A stretch of 64,000 bases of DNA from Melanocharis versteri (Eukaryota > Chordata > Aves > Passeriformes > Melanocharitidae): the NCBI GenBank assembly GCA_013397845.1, contig VZTG01006022.1:662769-726768 (forward strand), read 5' to 3'. Positions 12,571 through 24,805 of the stretch are shown here, piece by piece (within the stretch, counting starts at the first letter, position 1; every line of letters begins with the position of its first letter). The notes below the pieces were generated by a model. That model was not told the origin of the DNA. It saw only the letters and a program-made list of their open reading frames with translations, and did not search any database. The translations under genes were made by a program, and so were the position numbers.

Positions 12571-15500
12571 TCCTATTTGCTGGTGACTCTGGCTGAGGTG
12601 GACACTCCCCCAGCTGTGCCACCAGGCTTCTCCTCCATTCCTGCACAGACCACTCAACCCAGCTTCCTGCTCCTCCTTTCTCCAGGATCCACTCTTCTCC
12701 CTGGATCTCCAAGCTGCGGTTCCAACGCTTTCCTGCACCTCCCGATTTCCTCCATCTCCAGCAGACATCTCTGCCAGCCCCATGCAGGAGATCCTCCCTG
12801 CCCTTCCCGTGGAGGATGAGTGGGGATATCTGCAATGAGATTATTTCTAGGAGACCGCTGCCACCGGCCTGATGTTAACTCACCGTGTCAGCTCCGCTCA
12901 GGCACAGCCGGGCTGCACCAAGGTTCCAGGCAGGATTTCTATTGTTTAAGATTTTGTTTGGGGGGCGGGGAGGGCTGGTAGATTGATTTGGTTTTTTCTC
13001 ATTGTTTTTTCCCTGAGATCTGTCTTAGGCTGTTTGTGTGAGGCAGTTCGTGTCACAGCACTCCCAGACACACACACAGGCACGGATCAAACAGCTGAAG
13101 GCACCAATCAGTCTAAACATGCCCAATATTCACAATATTTTGCTCCCTGAGCTATCAAAGGCAGCTGGATACTACCTTGAATTGACCTGTGGGAGTTGAC
13201 TGTGCGAGAACATTTTCTCAGCAGCAACATGATACATTTCTTGCTTCTTGGGCTTTTGGTTTTTTTAATATATATCTTTATAATTCTGCCGTAAGGCAGC
13301 CTTGGATTTGTAAAATTAGCCTGTCATAACAAATTCATGTCCTCATCAAAGGCTGCTGTTGTGCTTCCTCCCAGACTGGAGCATTCACAGACTAAAGCTG
13401 CATTATCACAGTAATTTCAAAGTTCAATAGTGTATTTTCAAAAGCAATTGCTTTTAAATGCAGTTTGTTACATAACAGCAAATTTAGACTCACACTTTTC
13501 CTCAAAACGAAAATTAAATTCTTTAAATAGTAAGTCAGCTCCTGTTCACTCTTGTCTCTGCTTTTCTTATTCTAAAATGATCCAGCTACACTTGGTGCCC
13601 CTGAAAGTGCAAGGTTAGAAGGACTATATAAAGTCTTTTTATTATAAAAAAAAATGAGATTTCTAAGCCCAGAGAAAAGTGGATTCCACATTTTAAATCT
13701 CTCAAAATTCTCAAAAGTCTTTCACATGTCTCTCTGGCCTGAATGAGAACCCTTTGTGCAGAGAGGTCCAGGGCTGACTGGGATTGAGGGTTATGGATGG
13801 TTGTGCTGGAGATTGGGGTTGATGGGAAGGGGATATTCATGGAAACCTTTCTGATCAGAAAAACCACTCAGCAACCCAAACCCCCTCCTCCTTGTGATGC
13901 AGGACAGCACCTTTATTCCTCTGGATGAATCACAGCCCTCTCTTGTCAGGATGGAACAAGTTAATCTCCTTCAGTTCTCGTCTCCTTGCGTTTCCTTGTT
14001 GGGATTTTTCTCCTGGCTCCACAACTTCTCTTTTGTCACACTGGTCAGACACTGCCTCCTCCCCCAGGGTATCCATGGGGATGCCCACTTTGGCCGTTTC
14101 TTGCCCACTAAGAGCAGCAAAGAGCAAAGAGCCTTTCCTTCTACACCTGCCCATCATGTCCATCTCTCTGCCTTGGATGGTGTTGTCTGAGATCCATCTC
14201 ATTTTTTTGGGAGGTGCAGAGTTTGGACACGTCCAACTCAGCGAGCCACCGAGAGCATCCTTGGCTGGCAAGAGAAAGGAAGATCCTGAGAACAACAGTT
14301 AACTTGACCTCTCTGTTTTATGTAGTTGTCTTCAGAAATATCCTCAAAACCACCTCAATATCGTTCTGTAAATCCATCCTGAAGACTTTCCTTTCCCCTG
14401 GCAGGAACCCACAGGTCCTGGGTGCATTAAAAGCACCATCTAGCACATTGACCAATAAAATCAGGCTGTTTGCTTGTATTCCTTCCTCTTTCTGTACCCC
14501 CTGTTTTATTTTCCTTTGCTTTATGGTTAAATTATAAATTTTGGAGGTGCTATCTTTTGACCAAATTCCTAAAAATAATAATAATAATAACAATTACAAT
14601 AATAATTTGACTATACACATTTCTAATTAATAGTGGCATATTTTTGATTGGTGAATCTACATGGGAGGATGCTGGCTGATAAATATTTAGATTACGTCCC
14701 ACTGGAATCCCAAGGAGATTTTCCTTTGTTTTTCACAGGTGCTGGCTTGTCTTGTAATATAATTTGGGGACACAAGCACTGAGCTTGGTTACTGCTGAAT
14801 CAACACTGCCATGTCCATTGTTTTTTCTGAGAGCTGTGGCCTAAATTGTCAGCTTTGGGAGCCTAAAGGCTCTTTAACTCAAGATGCTGATCATCCCACA
14901 CCACCATCCCTGTGCAAAGACATGTAATAATTTATGTGAATGTGAGCTGAAAAGCTGCAGGAATTTGAGCCTCTAAGTCCAGTGCTTACTCTGCCATTAA
15001 TTAAGGTTATCTCTTTATTAGTCATTTCCCTTGTGAGGGCTCAGACAGCAACAATCCCAGTGAAAAGAAGATGCTCTTAACCCTGCTTTTCTTGGCAGTT
15101 TGGGAAATTATAGTTTATTGATTGCAAAGGAATTCTTACCAACTTGTGCTCTGAGTTACACCAGTAAAGAAATGAACTGCAGCAGATCTGGAGCTCTCAG
15201 GTCTATCTGTGTGCTGGGGACAGATTTTATCCAGCCCCTTCCCATAAAATCTGCTCAACAAGCAGCAGAGATAATGTCAGAAGGAGCAGATGGGCTTTCC
15301 CAAGGAGCAGGCAAACAGCTCGATCGGTGTGGGTTTTGGGAAGGGTGGGTGTGCAGCATCAAGGAAATGAATAGAAACAGGTGCTCATTTTTGGACAGTG
15401 ATTTCTGGGCTTGAATGCTCAGAGCTGTCAAGGTGCTCCTGGTTCAACCCAGCTGTGGGGAGTGGGAAAAGTGTAAAGAAATGGTGGCAAAAAGGGTAAA

Positions 15501-16785
15501 ATTGGTTCCCGAGGTCACCATCCCCCAACACCGCTGGACTCTTGTGTAATGGTGACTCTCACCCAAAAATGTGCCTGCAAATACAAGGAAATTGCCCAAG
15601 AGGCTTCCATGTCCAAGGAGGACCTGGCTGCTGTGGTTTGGAAATGGGAAGGCTGAGAGCACTCATGGATGTGCCACCAGAGCCATGAGGTTGGCTTCTC
15701 GTGACAAACAGACAGCTTGGCCATTCAAAGAAAGTTCAAGGGCCTCTCAAGTTTTATATCTTTGCTGAAGGCTGATTCAGTCACAGAAGAAATAAAATTT
15801 TAGCTCTTGGCTGCCTGTTTTTCCTTGCTTAATCATCTCAGCATCCAGGAACATTGGAGCATTCATGATACAGCACAGAGGTGAACCAAGACCAAGCGAG
15901 TAAAGAGGAGCAAAGAGTGAAAGCAAAAGGCTGAGAATCTCAGGATAAAGTTCACAGGATGAATTAATGAACGATTTTCATAGAGAAATAAGAACTATGT
16001 TCTCTAAGGAGATTACTCACAATGAACAATTCGATCATTTCCAGCCTGAAGAAAGGAAAAGGGGAAGAATAAATAGTCCTTCTCCAAAAGGAAAGGCTAT
16101 TAATACTGCAGTGTCTTAATGGCTCACACGAGGACCATTGTTATCAAGTGTATTTATTAATAGCCTGGATGCCTGAGCATTCATCTCAGTGCATGAGCAG
16201 TGAAAAGAAAATTTGTGGATAAATATGAAACTACGTGAAACGTTCAAGTCTAGAAAGCTCGGTTAGGAAATTCCACGAGTTCCACGATGGGGCAGTGCGG
16301 TGGCTGAACGAATTTGGTGCATAAAAGGCAAAGTAATGGGAATTGGAAGGGACAATCTGGACTATTTATGTCCATTAATGGGTTCTAAATTGACTGTAAC
16401 TGCCCAGTGAAAGCTCATCATCGATGTGAAACGCGATGGGAACATCTGCCTGGTGTGGTGTGCAGAAGCTGTCAAAGAGCAAACAAAATTTGTGAGCGAA
16501 GAAAGGGAACAAGGAAGACATGAAATCAAGCAAGGTCCTGGAGGGTCACCCAGAGACCTCTGTGCTTGGATGTTCAACCCCAGCCCCCTCAGCACTGTAA
16601 ACCCACTGCTGTCACCTCCCCAGCTCAGAACAGCAGGAGCTGGGGGGAGACAGCCCCAGGTGAAAACTTTCCAGATCTCAGTCCACCAAGGTCTGGGAGA
16701 AGTCCCTGTTTTCCAGCCTTGACACAAGCTGTTATCTCTGCCATGGGGTCAGACCCCCTCCGACACAGGGAGGATTATTCTCCCT
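12571..16785. other. unannotated stretch
   Basis: No gene or mobile element recognised. It includes an AAT microsatellite (listed separately) and AT-rich unique sequence around 13.2-13.7 and 14.5-15.1 kb. Confidence 0.4.
14573..14607. repeat. AAT microsatellite
   Basis: An AAT trinucleotide run (AATAATAATAATAATAA) followed by interrupted units (CAATTACAATAATAAT). Confidence 0.9.
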
Positions 16786-16879
16786 GGAAAAGACCTCCAA
16801 AATCGTGGAGTTCAACCATTAACCAGCACTGCCAGGCCCACCACTATCCCATGCCCCCAGGTGCCACATCTGCCCCTGG
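16786..16879 (-). mobile_element. CR1 LINE fragment, older subfamily
   Basis: GGAAAAGACCTCCAAAATCG, GAGTTCAACCATTAACCAGC and ACTGCCAGGCCCACCACTA match the complement of a CR1 3' region in which accurate copies read GGAAAAGACCTTTAAGATC and CCAACCATTAACC. Only about 95 bases survive. Confidence 0.7.
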
Positions 16880-17690
16880 TGTTTCCCACCCTGATCTTCC
16901 ATAGATGAGCTCAGGACAGCAGCCCTCAGCCCTGTGCACTGGTAGTACCAAAACAGCAGCCATTGGACATAGAGGGAACTGCCCAAAACCTCTTCCAGAA
17001 CTGGAGGTTCTGCAGGCCCCAGCAATGTCCTTCAGCATTCCAGGTTCCTTGTCTTCCTTTTACAGCACTAATTATCTGCTGAGCCATTTCAATGTTTCAA
17101 TCCCACTTCCCCAGGCTCCTTCCTTTGGAAAATGAATACCTGTCGTGGGGAGAGAATTTTGTGATTCTTGCATGAAAACCCCTCCCTGTGCAGCAGCAAA
17201 TCCCGGGCAGCAGCATGGATCTTGTGTCTCACCCCTTTCCACATGGATTCCTCCATCAGCTTGTCTGCTTCTGTCGCTGCCTTCAGTGTTTTCACAAGTC
17301 TTTTCTTCCCCTCACCTCAGCCAACAACACATTTCATATTTTCTGTAGAAGAGGCTCTTCCCTCACCTGCCCTGATCCCTGATTGCCCTGGGGTTGCCTT
17401 CACACCCATGAGATGTGTTTGATTTGGGTGTTTGCAGGTTTGGGGGATTTAGATTATAAACTTTACATTCAGTTTCATCCGACCCTGAACTTCAGTGCTG
17501 GCTTTCTGTGCTGGCTGTTTGAGCACCTGTCAGCAGGCAATGAAACTTCCTCAAGATTCCTGCTTAAAAATCTTCTCTTATCCTTACCCTACCACAGTGG
17601 ACACACGTTTGGCACAACATTTTCCTTGCAGTACAGCTTGTCTTCAAACACCTTCCACCTAGTGCAGCACTTAATACATGTCATGTAGCT
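16880..17690. other. unannotated stretch
   Basis: No feature recognised. Some of it may belong to the old LINE relic that follows, but I see no motif proving this. Confidence 0.3.
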
Positions 17691-17905
17691 CTCTTCCTTT
17701 CCAGCTGCTCCACGCACCAAGTTAAAATCCAATCTTACGCCAATTCCATAAACAATCTTCCAGCTAGCATTGTCTCCCTAATGTCCTCTACTCCCTGCCT
17801 GGATACTTAAAATCTTCCATTACTCTGCTCTTTCTACATATTTTATTGTTTGTTCAAATCACCTCCCAGTCCAGTCTTTTTCTCCTGTATAGAAAAGGAC
17901 AGATG
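17691..17905 (-). mobile_element. ancient CR1-type LINE, endonuclease-region relic
   Basis: On the minus strand, positions 17823 to 17798 translate as VMEDFKYPG, closely like the VMGDFNYPD motif of the CR1 ORF2 endonuclease (the GDFN catalytic block). Around it the minus strand keeps the flavour of this ORF2 region but is broken by stops and frame shifts. The N of GDFN is K and the G is E, so it is dead. The limits are approximate, and the call rests on one motif. Confidence 0.4.
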
Positions 17906-18642
17906 GTTTACCCATCTCCTCATTTATTGCGTTTTTATCTCATAAGGTATGTGCCTAAGCAAATACTCATGGTCCAATCCTTCAGGTAAAACTGATGTAC
18001 ATAAAATATTGTACAAGCAGCAGTGATAACTCCAGTAAGGAAGGCCCCAAATCTGCATAATTCCACCGGCTTCACTGGAGTAGGTCTTCATAGGAACCAG
18101 GGTAAATGGAAAGTCTTTCCAGCACTGGCCACATTAGAAATTGCTATTTTCAGGTCCTATTAATAAGCTTGCAAAATGTTGTCCTTTGGGCTGAAATTGC
18201 CTATAATCAGCACCTATCCCACAGTGATTTCTCCCTTGTTTTGAAAGTTTGTGCAGAATTAGGAGATCTGCTTTTGAATACAGTAAAGAAGAAAATATCT
18301 TTTTTTTTTTTTTTTAAGTCTTTCTGACCTTTTTTCTTGGCAGCTCTACAGCTGAATTGGCTGTGGTTTGAAAGATGCAATTTGGCAGGAAAATAGCCCT
18401 CATTGGGGAGCAGTGCAGGGCTTTGTATTGCAGGAAATTGGGTTTGATTTGCCCATGCTACAAGTATTCAAAAATTGCAATCTGACCATATGCAGTGGAG
18501 GGCTTTTGCTAAGCTGATTAGAGGACATGGAGACCAGGGAATAGGACTCTGCATGAGCCAAGGAAAAAGGGAGCTCCTGAGGGATGGGCAATTGGACTGC
18601 AGTGTGGTGGAGAGGGATACTCAGCTCCTTCCACCCTCAGCA
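17906..18642. other. unannotated stretch
   Basis: Unique-looking AT-rich DNA with a T run at about 18300-18315. No gene recognised. Confidence 0.35.
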
Positions 18643-18947
18643 CACAATCCCAGAACGGGTCAGGCTGGAAGGGACCACCGAGGGGTCATGTGGTGCCACC
18701 TCCCTGCTCCTGCAGGACCATCCCAGAGCTCAGGGCACAGCAGTGTGTGCAGAGGGCTCTGCAATGTCCCCAGGGAGGAGACCCCACAGGCTCTGTGCAC
18801 AATCTGCTCAGGGCTGGGCGCTGCCCAGGGCAGAAGCTCTGCCTCCTGTGCAGGGGCAGCTCCTGGGCTCAGCCCCTGCCCGTGGCTCTGGGGCCATTGC
18901 TGGGCTGGAGCAGAGCCTGGGCCCTGCCCTGAGCCCTCCCTGCACCC

Positions 18948-19545
18948 AGGGACAGACGGACACACAGGGACAGATGGACAGACAGGGACACACAGGGACA
19001 GACAGACAGACAGGGACAGACGGACAGACAGGGACAGGCAGACAGACAGAGACAGACAGGGACACACAGGGACAGACAGNNNNNNNNNNNNNNNNNNNNN
19101 NNNNNNNNNNNNNNNNNNNNNNNNNNNNNNNNNNNNNNNNNNNNNNNNNNNNNNNNNNNNNNNNNNNNNNNNNNNNNNNNNNNNNNNNNNNNNNNNNNNN
19201 NNNNNNNNNNNNNNNNNNNNNNNNNNNNNNNNNNNNNNNNNNNNNNNNNNNNNNNNNNNNNNNNNNNNNNNNNNNNNNNNNNNNNNNNNNNNNNNNNNNN
19301 NNNNNNNNNNNNNNNNNNNNNNNNNNNNNNNNNNNNNNNNNNNNNNNNNNNNNNNNNNNNNNNNNNNNNNNNNNNNNNNNNNNNNNNNNNNNNNNNNNNN
19401 NNNNNNNNNNNNNNNNNNNNNNNNNNNNNNNNNNNNNNNNNNNNNNNNNNNNNNNNNNNNNNNNNNNNNNNNNNNNNNNNNCAGGGACACACAGGGACAC
19501 ACGGGAACACCCAGGGACACCGAGGGACACCAGGGACAGACGGAC
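18948..19545. repeat. GGGACAGAC-type minisatellite, interrupted by assembly gap
   Basis: Left of the gap (18948-19079) and right of it (19482-19545) the sequence is built from GGGACA(C/G)ACA, GGGACAGACAGACAGACA and related units, with units of about 10-18 bases and a GACA core. Long frames of 240-420 residues through it contain unknown bases and are not genes. True length is unknown because 402 bases are missing. Confidence 0.95.
19080..19481. other. assembly gap, 402 N
   Basis: A run of 402 unknown bases inside the minisatellite. The number may be an estimate by the assembler. Confidence 1.
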
Positions 19546-19772
19546 AGCCAGGGCTGAGGGCCCCTCTCAGCTGGGGCTCCTCTCCAGGCTGAGCAGCCCC
19601 AGCTCCCTCAGCCTTTCCTGGGCACGGAGCTGCTCCAGGCCCTTCCTCAGCTGCGCAGCCTCCGCTGGCCCCGCTGCAGGAGCTCCCTGTCCCCATGTGC
19701 TGAGCATCCAGAGCTGGACACAGCAGCCCAGGTGTGGCACAGGGCTGGGCAGAGGGGCAGGATCCCCACTCT

Positions 19773-22700
19773 GCAGGGCAGGAACAGCTCCTTCGTGTGA
19801 GGCCGGGCTGGAGATGGGCACGAGGCAAGAGCCAGCCACAAGCTGCCTTTAGGTCCTGAGCAGCTGCCCCCCAGCTCATACCTGTGCTTTGATTTTATGT
19901 GTTGACCAGTCTGGTCTCTGCCCCCCAATGCCTGTACAACCATGTTATTGCCATGCACAGGAGCCATCCTGCTATTTTCAGTGGCTTTTTCCTGATTATT
20001 TGAGACCTTGTAGGATTAGATCTGTACTGCATGATGATATAAAATTTTTCCCTAGGCTGCCTTGAACACTGGGAAAACTGAGTCTGCAGCAATAAACAGA
20101 ATCCATATTTCTAATCCATTTTAAACCAGAAAGGAGATTTTTCACAAACTTCCTCAGCTCTGAAGATTCTTCAAATCCTCTTCAGTCCCTTTAAATATTA
20201 AATCATTCTCATGCACACACCAGGCATAGCCCATCTCAAAAAGCAGGAATACTGGCAAATCATATTCACATGCACATTCTTCGGAGCAGTTGTTAAACTT
20301 GTGGGTGAGCTGACTGAATTAGTGGAACAGAATATTTGACTAAAATAAAAATATCTTTGGGCCTGACAAGTGGAAATCAGTTTGCAACAGTGATTTCTGA
20401 TAGACAGTTGTACTGCATGAGCAAATTCCATGCTTCGGGAAAAAGGATCAAGAGACAGCATGAATAAGAGATATAGTTAATAATAACTAAGCATTGAAAT
20501 ATTATCCTTCTGAAACAGGGTGCTGGCCATCCTGGACTGCTCTGCTCTTTTTGATACAGAACTGTGTTTTCCTAGCAGAAGTAATTAGGTTTTAATTCAG
20601 ATGTAATTTCAACACCCTTCTTCCATGCTGGTTTGTTGCTTACTCTGAAAATTTCCCAGCTGAAACCAAAGTGTGGGGATAAACTAATGAGTGACCATAT
20701 AAATATCCCCACAGAGAGGGAGGATTTGATTCAGTTGAGCTCTCTGCATTACAAACACCTTCCACTGTGATTTGCCAGGGAGATGAGGATGAGTTGTTGC
20801 AGGACGAGTTTATCTGATCCGTGCCCTACCCACGGCTCTCATCATTCATGGCCACTCACTAAGATGTGCAATTCATACATTTTCTTCATTCTGCTTACCA
20901 ATACTTTCCTCCTTCTTTGCAGCATGTGAGCGCACAAAGCACAGAGAGGGAGGCAGTGCTGTTCCTGCCCGGCAGTGCTTCCACTGTCCCAGGCTGCAGC
21001 ACGAAACCCATTAATGGCACTTTTGGCAGTGAAGCCCAATGAGGTACATGCATCTAGGGCTCAAAGCTCTTTAAGTATGCAGGAAATGCTCCCCTAACAA
21101 GCCTTCACTACTCGGGAGCTGCTCTGCGAAGTTCCAGTGTTAGAGGAGTGGCTCTTCTGAATTCAGTGTCTTTGGGATGGGTGATTGTGCTTGGGGTAAA
21201 GGCAGCAGCAGCTGGTTCAGGCATGTGAGGGCTGGGGCTGCTTTTTGATCCAGTTCTGAGGAAATCCTGCACCTCCAGCAGTACTGAAGATGGTGGCAAG
21301 GAGGATAATGTTGTGCAGCTTGATATAAGTCAATGAAAAGCCCACAGCAGGGCCCCCTGAGATGACACAGGTGGTCATTGAGCCCCTCACGTCAATGCTC
21401 TGGGCCTTTGCTGTGTGGCTGCGTTTCTACCATCGCACAGTGAATCGTATCCATGTTTTTTTCCTTGGCAACCTGCTCCCCCACGACAGCGGACACGTGG
21501 AGACAGAGCTACAGCATGATTTCCTGCCTCTCCACCTGTGTCCTTTCATTTGGATCTAATGTTGTCTTTTACTTCCTGTCCTCAGTTCTGAGGACACAGA
21601 TGAAGAGCCGCGGGCTGGGTTTCAGGGTGAGAGGAGGTCACTGGTGCTCACAGCAAGCCGAGGGTCTGTGCAGGGCGAGAGGAGCTCGGGATCACCCACT
21701 GCAGCTTCCCACGGCCACGCTGTGCTTTGGGATCCAAACGTATTCAACAAAGGTGGGCTTAGGAATGAAACAGCAGCTCTTAGGACTGGCTAATCCCAGT
21801 TGTATCAAATTCAGAAATGGCTGCTGATCCAGAGGAACTGGAAAGAAGAGCCCTTAAGAGCCAGAATTTATATTCTGAGCTTTTGCTTCTCACTCACAGC
21901 TGTCTGAAAAACATCACTCCCCCCCGCCCTGAGCTACTCAATGAGAAGAGTGCCAGGAGAAGGAACAGCTCAGATCTGGATGGGCTGTTTGTCAGGTATG
22001 AATTCTCTCATCCAGCCACTCTCACTTCTATTCAGCACATGTAATGAATGTCTGAAAAATCTGGAAATTTATGTTCAGATCAATGGGAGCTGATTAATTA
22101 CCTAAGATGTATTCAGATAACAGAGTTGAGAGGAAAAGCAAAGGCAATGCTTTCAAAAATGCTCAATGAAGTAAACCAAGTACATTGCGAATATGTTTAA
22201 AGGATAAGTGCAAAGACGACCCAGGCAAGCGAGGTATCAAAGAAAGGAGACATCCAAAAGCCAGTCTTACAATCAACAACATAGACATGAAGGAGAAAAG
22301 AAATCTCTAAAGCTATTAAAAATCTGGAAGCCTATTAAAAATGGATTAAAAAAGGTACAAGGAAATCAAATCAAGAGACATGGAGTGGCACTTGCGAAAG
22401 AAATCTTTAACAGAGTGGAAAAATTACTCTGTGGTCCAAGTGAATTTAAATAGTGGCTCCGGTGATGATGGAGAACAGCACTTTCTGATTTCACAGGCCA
22501 GCAACTAACAGCTGGAACGTGGAGGTGCCTTCAGTCCACAGGGACACTGCAGGGGGTTCATCCTGCGTGCCCAGCCATGCTGTCCTCACCTCAGCTGATC
22601 AATGATTCCAGCGATACTTAAAAATCCAGGCTCTGCTCCGCCTCCTGCTCCAGCAGCAGCACAAGCAAACCCTGCCCTGTCTCAGTGGTGTATTTGGAAT

Positions 22701-24339
22701 GGGAAGAGCACCCTGAGAGACAGCCAGAGCAAGGGCAAGTGAGAGCTGAACCTGTCTCCCAGCTCCTCCCTGCACAATTAACCCTCTCAACAGCAGGAGC
22801 TGCCAAGGGCCCTGCAGAGACGTTGTGCCCAGCCTGCACCGCTGGACACAGCTCAGCACCACGAGGATTTAAGCTCTCTGTCCATGGAGCAGACTCTGAG
22901 CCATGGAAGGGGAGAAAGCTGAGTTAATACTCACACAGAGAAAGCTGATGGGTTGATGTCCAGTCTCAAAGCACAGCCCTTCTGCAAAGGACCAACATTT
23001 TATCCAGTAAGTGATGGGGAATCTCTTCTGCTGCAGCATCAGCTGCCTTCTAGAAACACCCCAGCCAAGCACTGATGCCTTGGGTGAAAGCAGATGCTTG
23101 TGGAAGTTAGAATGAACTTTCCCAGCCCTGCCCCTTCCAGGTAAATATTGCCCAGGTCTGGCTTTCCTGTCTGCCCCAGATGAAAATCTACTGGCAGCTC
23201 TAATTTCCTCCACTTTCAGTTTTGTCTGTACAAATATCACCACTAATACCCAAAACATCACTTCAGTGGCAAAGGAATAATAGAGTTCCCACAAACGAGG
23301 TGATTTTCCTAAGAGAACCATGTGAAAGGTTGAGCATTCAGGGATACCAGAGGCACTTGAGTGGTGACAATCATTGCTGCACCTCCAGGAGAAGCTAGCA
23401 GGCAAGTCTGGCTGTGCTGCAGGAATGCTGAGCCACACCTTTCACCTCCTGCCCATCCCCTCCTTTCACATCCCCCTCCCCAACTGTGAGACCAGAGGGT
23501 GAGAAAAGACCTCCAGCACCCACACCACACAGCCCACCAGGAATGTCTCCATCTCTTCTCCAAGCCAAGGTTGAGTTCCTCCTTCCCCTCATCTTCAGGA
23601 GACTTTTCCGGATCATTACCACTCTTCTATTAAAAATCTTCTCATAACTTCCCAAATGCTCTCAGGCCTGCATGCTGCATTTGTTCTTGTTCCAAGACAG
23701 TCCTTTAGCTTAAGTAGTTTTCTTCCTCCTCTCTGTTTATTCCCCCTTCTCTCATTGCACTCAGGTCTCTTTTGGTCGTTGTTTTCTCCTCCTGCACCAG
23801 CCAACCCTCCCTCCCTCCGGGCAGATGAGCTCAGCCCCATCCAGAGCCTTTCGGTGCCCCTCCCCATCGCTGTCCTTCAAGGGGGGAGAGGTCTGCAGAG
23901 CTCCTGGATGTGGTCACACCTGGGCAGGGATGCAGTGCTCACATTCACCCATTCCTAGTGGGAAAAGCGTTGCCTGGGATAAGCCTTTTCCAGAGCTGCA
24001 CCATGCTGGCAGCTCCCCATCCCCTGGGACAGATGAGTGGAAACAACTTTCTCTCCTGTGCTGTCATTTCCAAGTGATGAGGCCCAAGCTCCAAGCAGAA
24101 ATTCGTGTTATTACTCCCAGCGTGCACAGCTCTGCACTTTGTACTATTACATTTCATTCTGCTTCTATTACTTCCCTCGTCAGGATCATCCAAGTGTTTT
24201 ATTTGTTGTATTTGATCCGATTTTCCATTTACCTTCGGGTCTTTAATTATTCTTTCCTTGCAAATTTATTCTGAGCTTTGCATACCGTTGATGTCTCTAG
24301 TTGCCTAGATCCTTTATTTCTTTTTTAAAACAGGAGAAC
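19773..24339. other. unannotated stretch with one exon candidate
   Basis: Mostly unique DNA. The only coding-like signal is the segment at 21900-21995, listed separately. No mobile element was recognised. Confidence 0.35.
21900..21995 (+). CDS. candidate internal coding exon, unknown product
   Basis: I do not recognise a protein. What is visible is a 96-base segment, preceded by a pyrimidine-rich acceptor (TTTTGCTTCTCACTCACAG) and followed by a strong donor (GTCAG then GTATGAAT). It is open in the frame that starts in phase 2 and ends in phase 2, so it would keep the frame if skipped. The translation has a proline-rich start (KNITPPRPELL) and a basic, serine-rich centre (ARRRNSSDLDG) that resembles a kinase site. 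The open frame extends from 21817 to 22044, so it might also be part of a longer exon. It may equally be chance: no flanking exons were found in the window. Confidence 0.2.
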
Positions 24340-24690
24340 TGGGCTTGTCATTTTTTCTGCTTGACTTATGTATTAAAAATCCTGGAGAGTGGACTCATGA
24401 TTTTGTGTGCCAGTTCTTTCAGGAGTCTGGGTTGGATTATTTGTTCCCCCTGGCTTCAGTGCATTAAAGCTCTTTCAGTTTTGCTTTCACCTTGGATGCT
24501 GAAATTTCCATTTTTATAAATCTCATGCCCATTAGTGATCATCCCTGTGCCCTTGTGTCCTGCAGCAGCCTCTTTATTGAAAACTGAAGCAAAGTACTCA
24601 TTTAGGACTTTTTTCTGCAACTACATTTGTTTTTTATTTCATCTAACTTACTTTCTTTTTTGTCTGGGTGACCTAAGATTTTTTTATTTT
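24340..24690 (-). mobile_element. ancient CR1/L3-type LINE relic, ORF2 linker
   Basis: Minus-strand positions 24605 to 24573 translate as LNEYFASVFNK, the conserved LNEYFASVF block that lies between endonuclease and reverse transcriptase in CR1 and L3 type LINEs. The frame continues open for about 40 residues toward lower coordinates before a stop. Around it the sequence is strongly decayed. Motif and order are seen directly; the extent is a guess. Confidence 0.6.
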
Positions 24691-24805
24691 AAATATATTT
24701 GCAAGTTGTAACTCAGCTTGAGTTTTGGCAAGTCTCATTTTAGTCTTGCAGTCTCTGCACTCAGAGGGAGTTTGCTGATCCATCTCTTCCTCTATCCATT
24801 CCAGT

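Larger units (their letters stand above)
18643..19772 (-). mobile_element. CR1 LINE split by a minisatellite and gap
   Basis: The left part (18643-18947) reads as a CR1 3' end complement (AATCCCAGAACGGGTCAGGC, GGAAGGGACCACCGAGGGGT, then text ending GCCCTCCCTGCACCCAGGGA). The right part (about 19557-19772) resumes the same element further 5' (GGCTCCTCTCCAGGCTGAGC, AGCCCCAGCTCCCTCAGCC, ATCCAGAGCTGGACACAGC). The two parts are on the same strand and in the order of a single insertion. A GACA-rich minisatellite and an assembly gap lie between them, so the satellite grew inside the element. Confidence 0.8.

Noticed and set aside
18948..19545. Possible CRISPR-like array
   Set aside because: Units are short, of variable length and without spacers, and the surrounding sequence is avian CR1; it is a minisatellite.
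18475..19852. Open frames of 240-422 residues on both strands across 18.5-19.9 kb
   Set aside because: They pass through 402 unknown bases, a GACA minisatellite and CR1 sequence. The length is an artefact of the gap and of the repeat.
22208..22453. Lysine-rich 81-residue frame near the exon candidate
   Set aside because: Low complexity from A-rich DNA, no splice sites of note, and it is not joined to the segment at 21900-21995 by any evidence.
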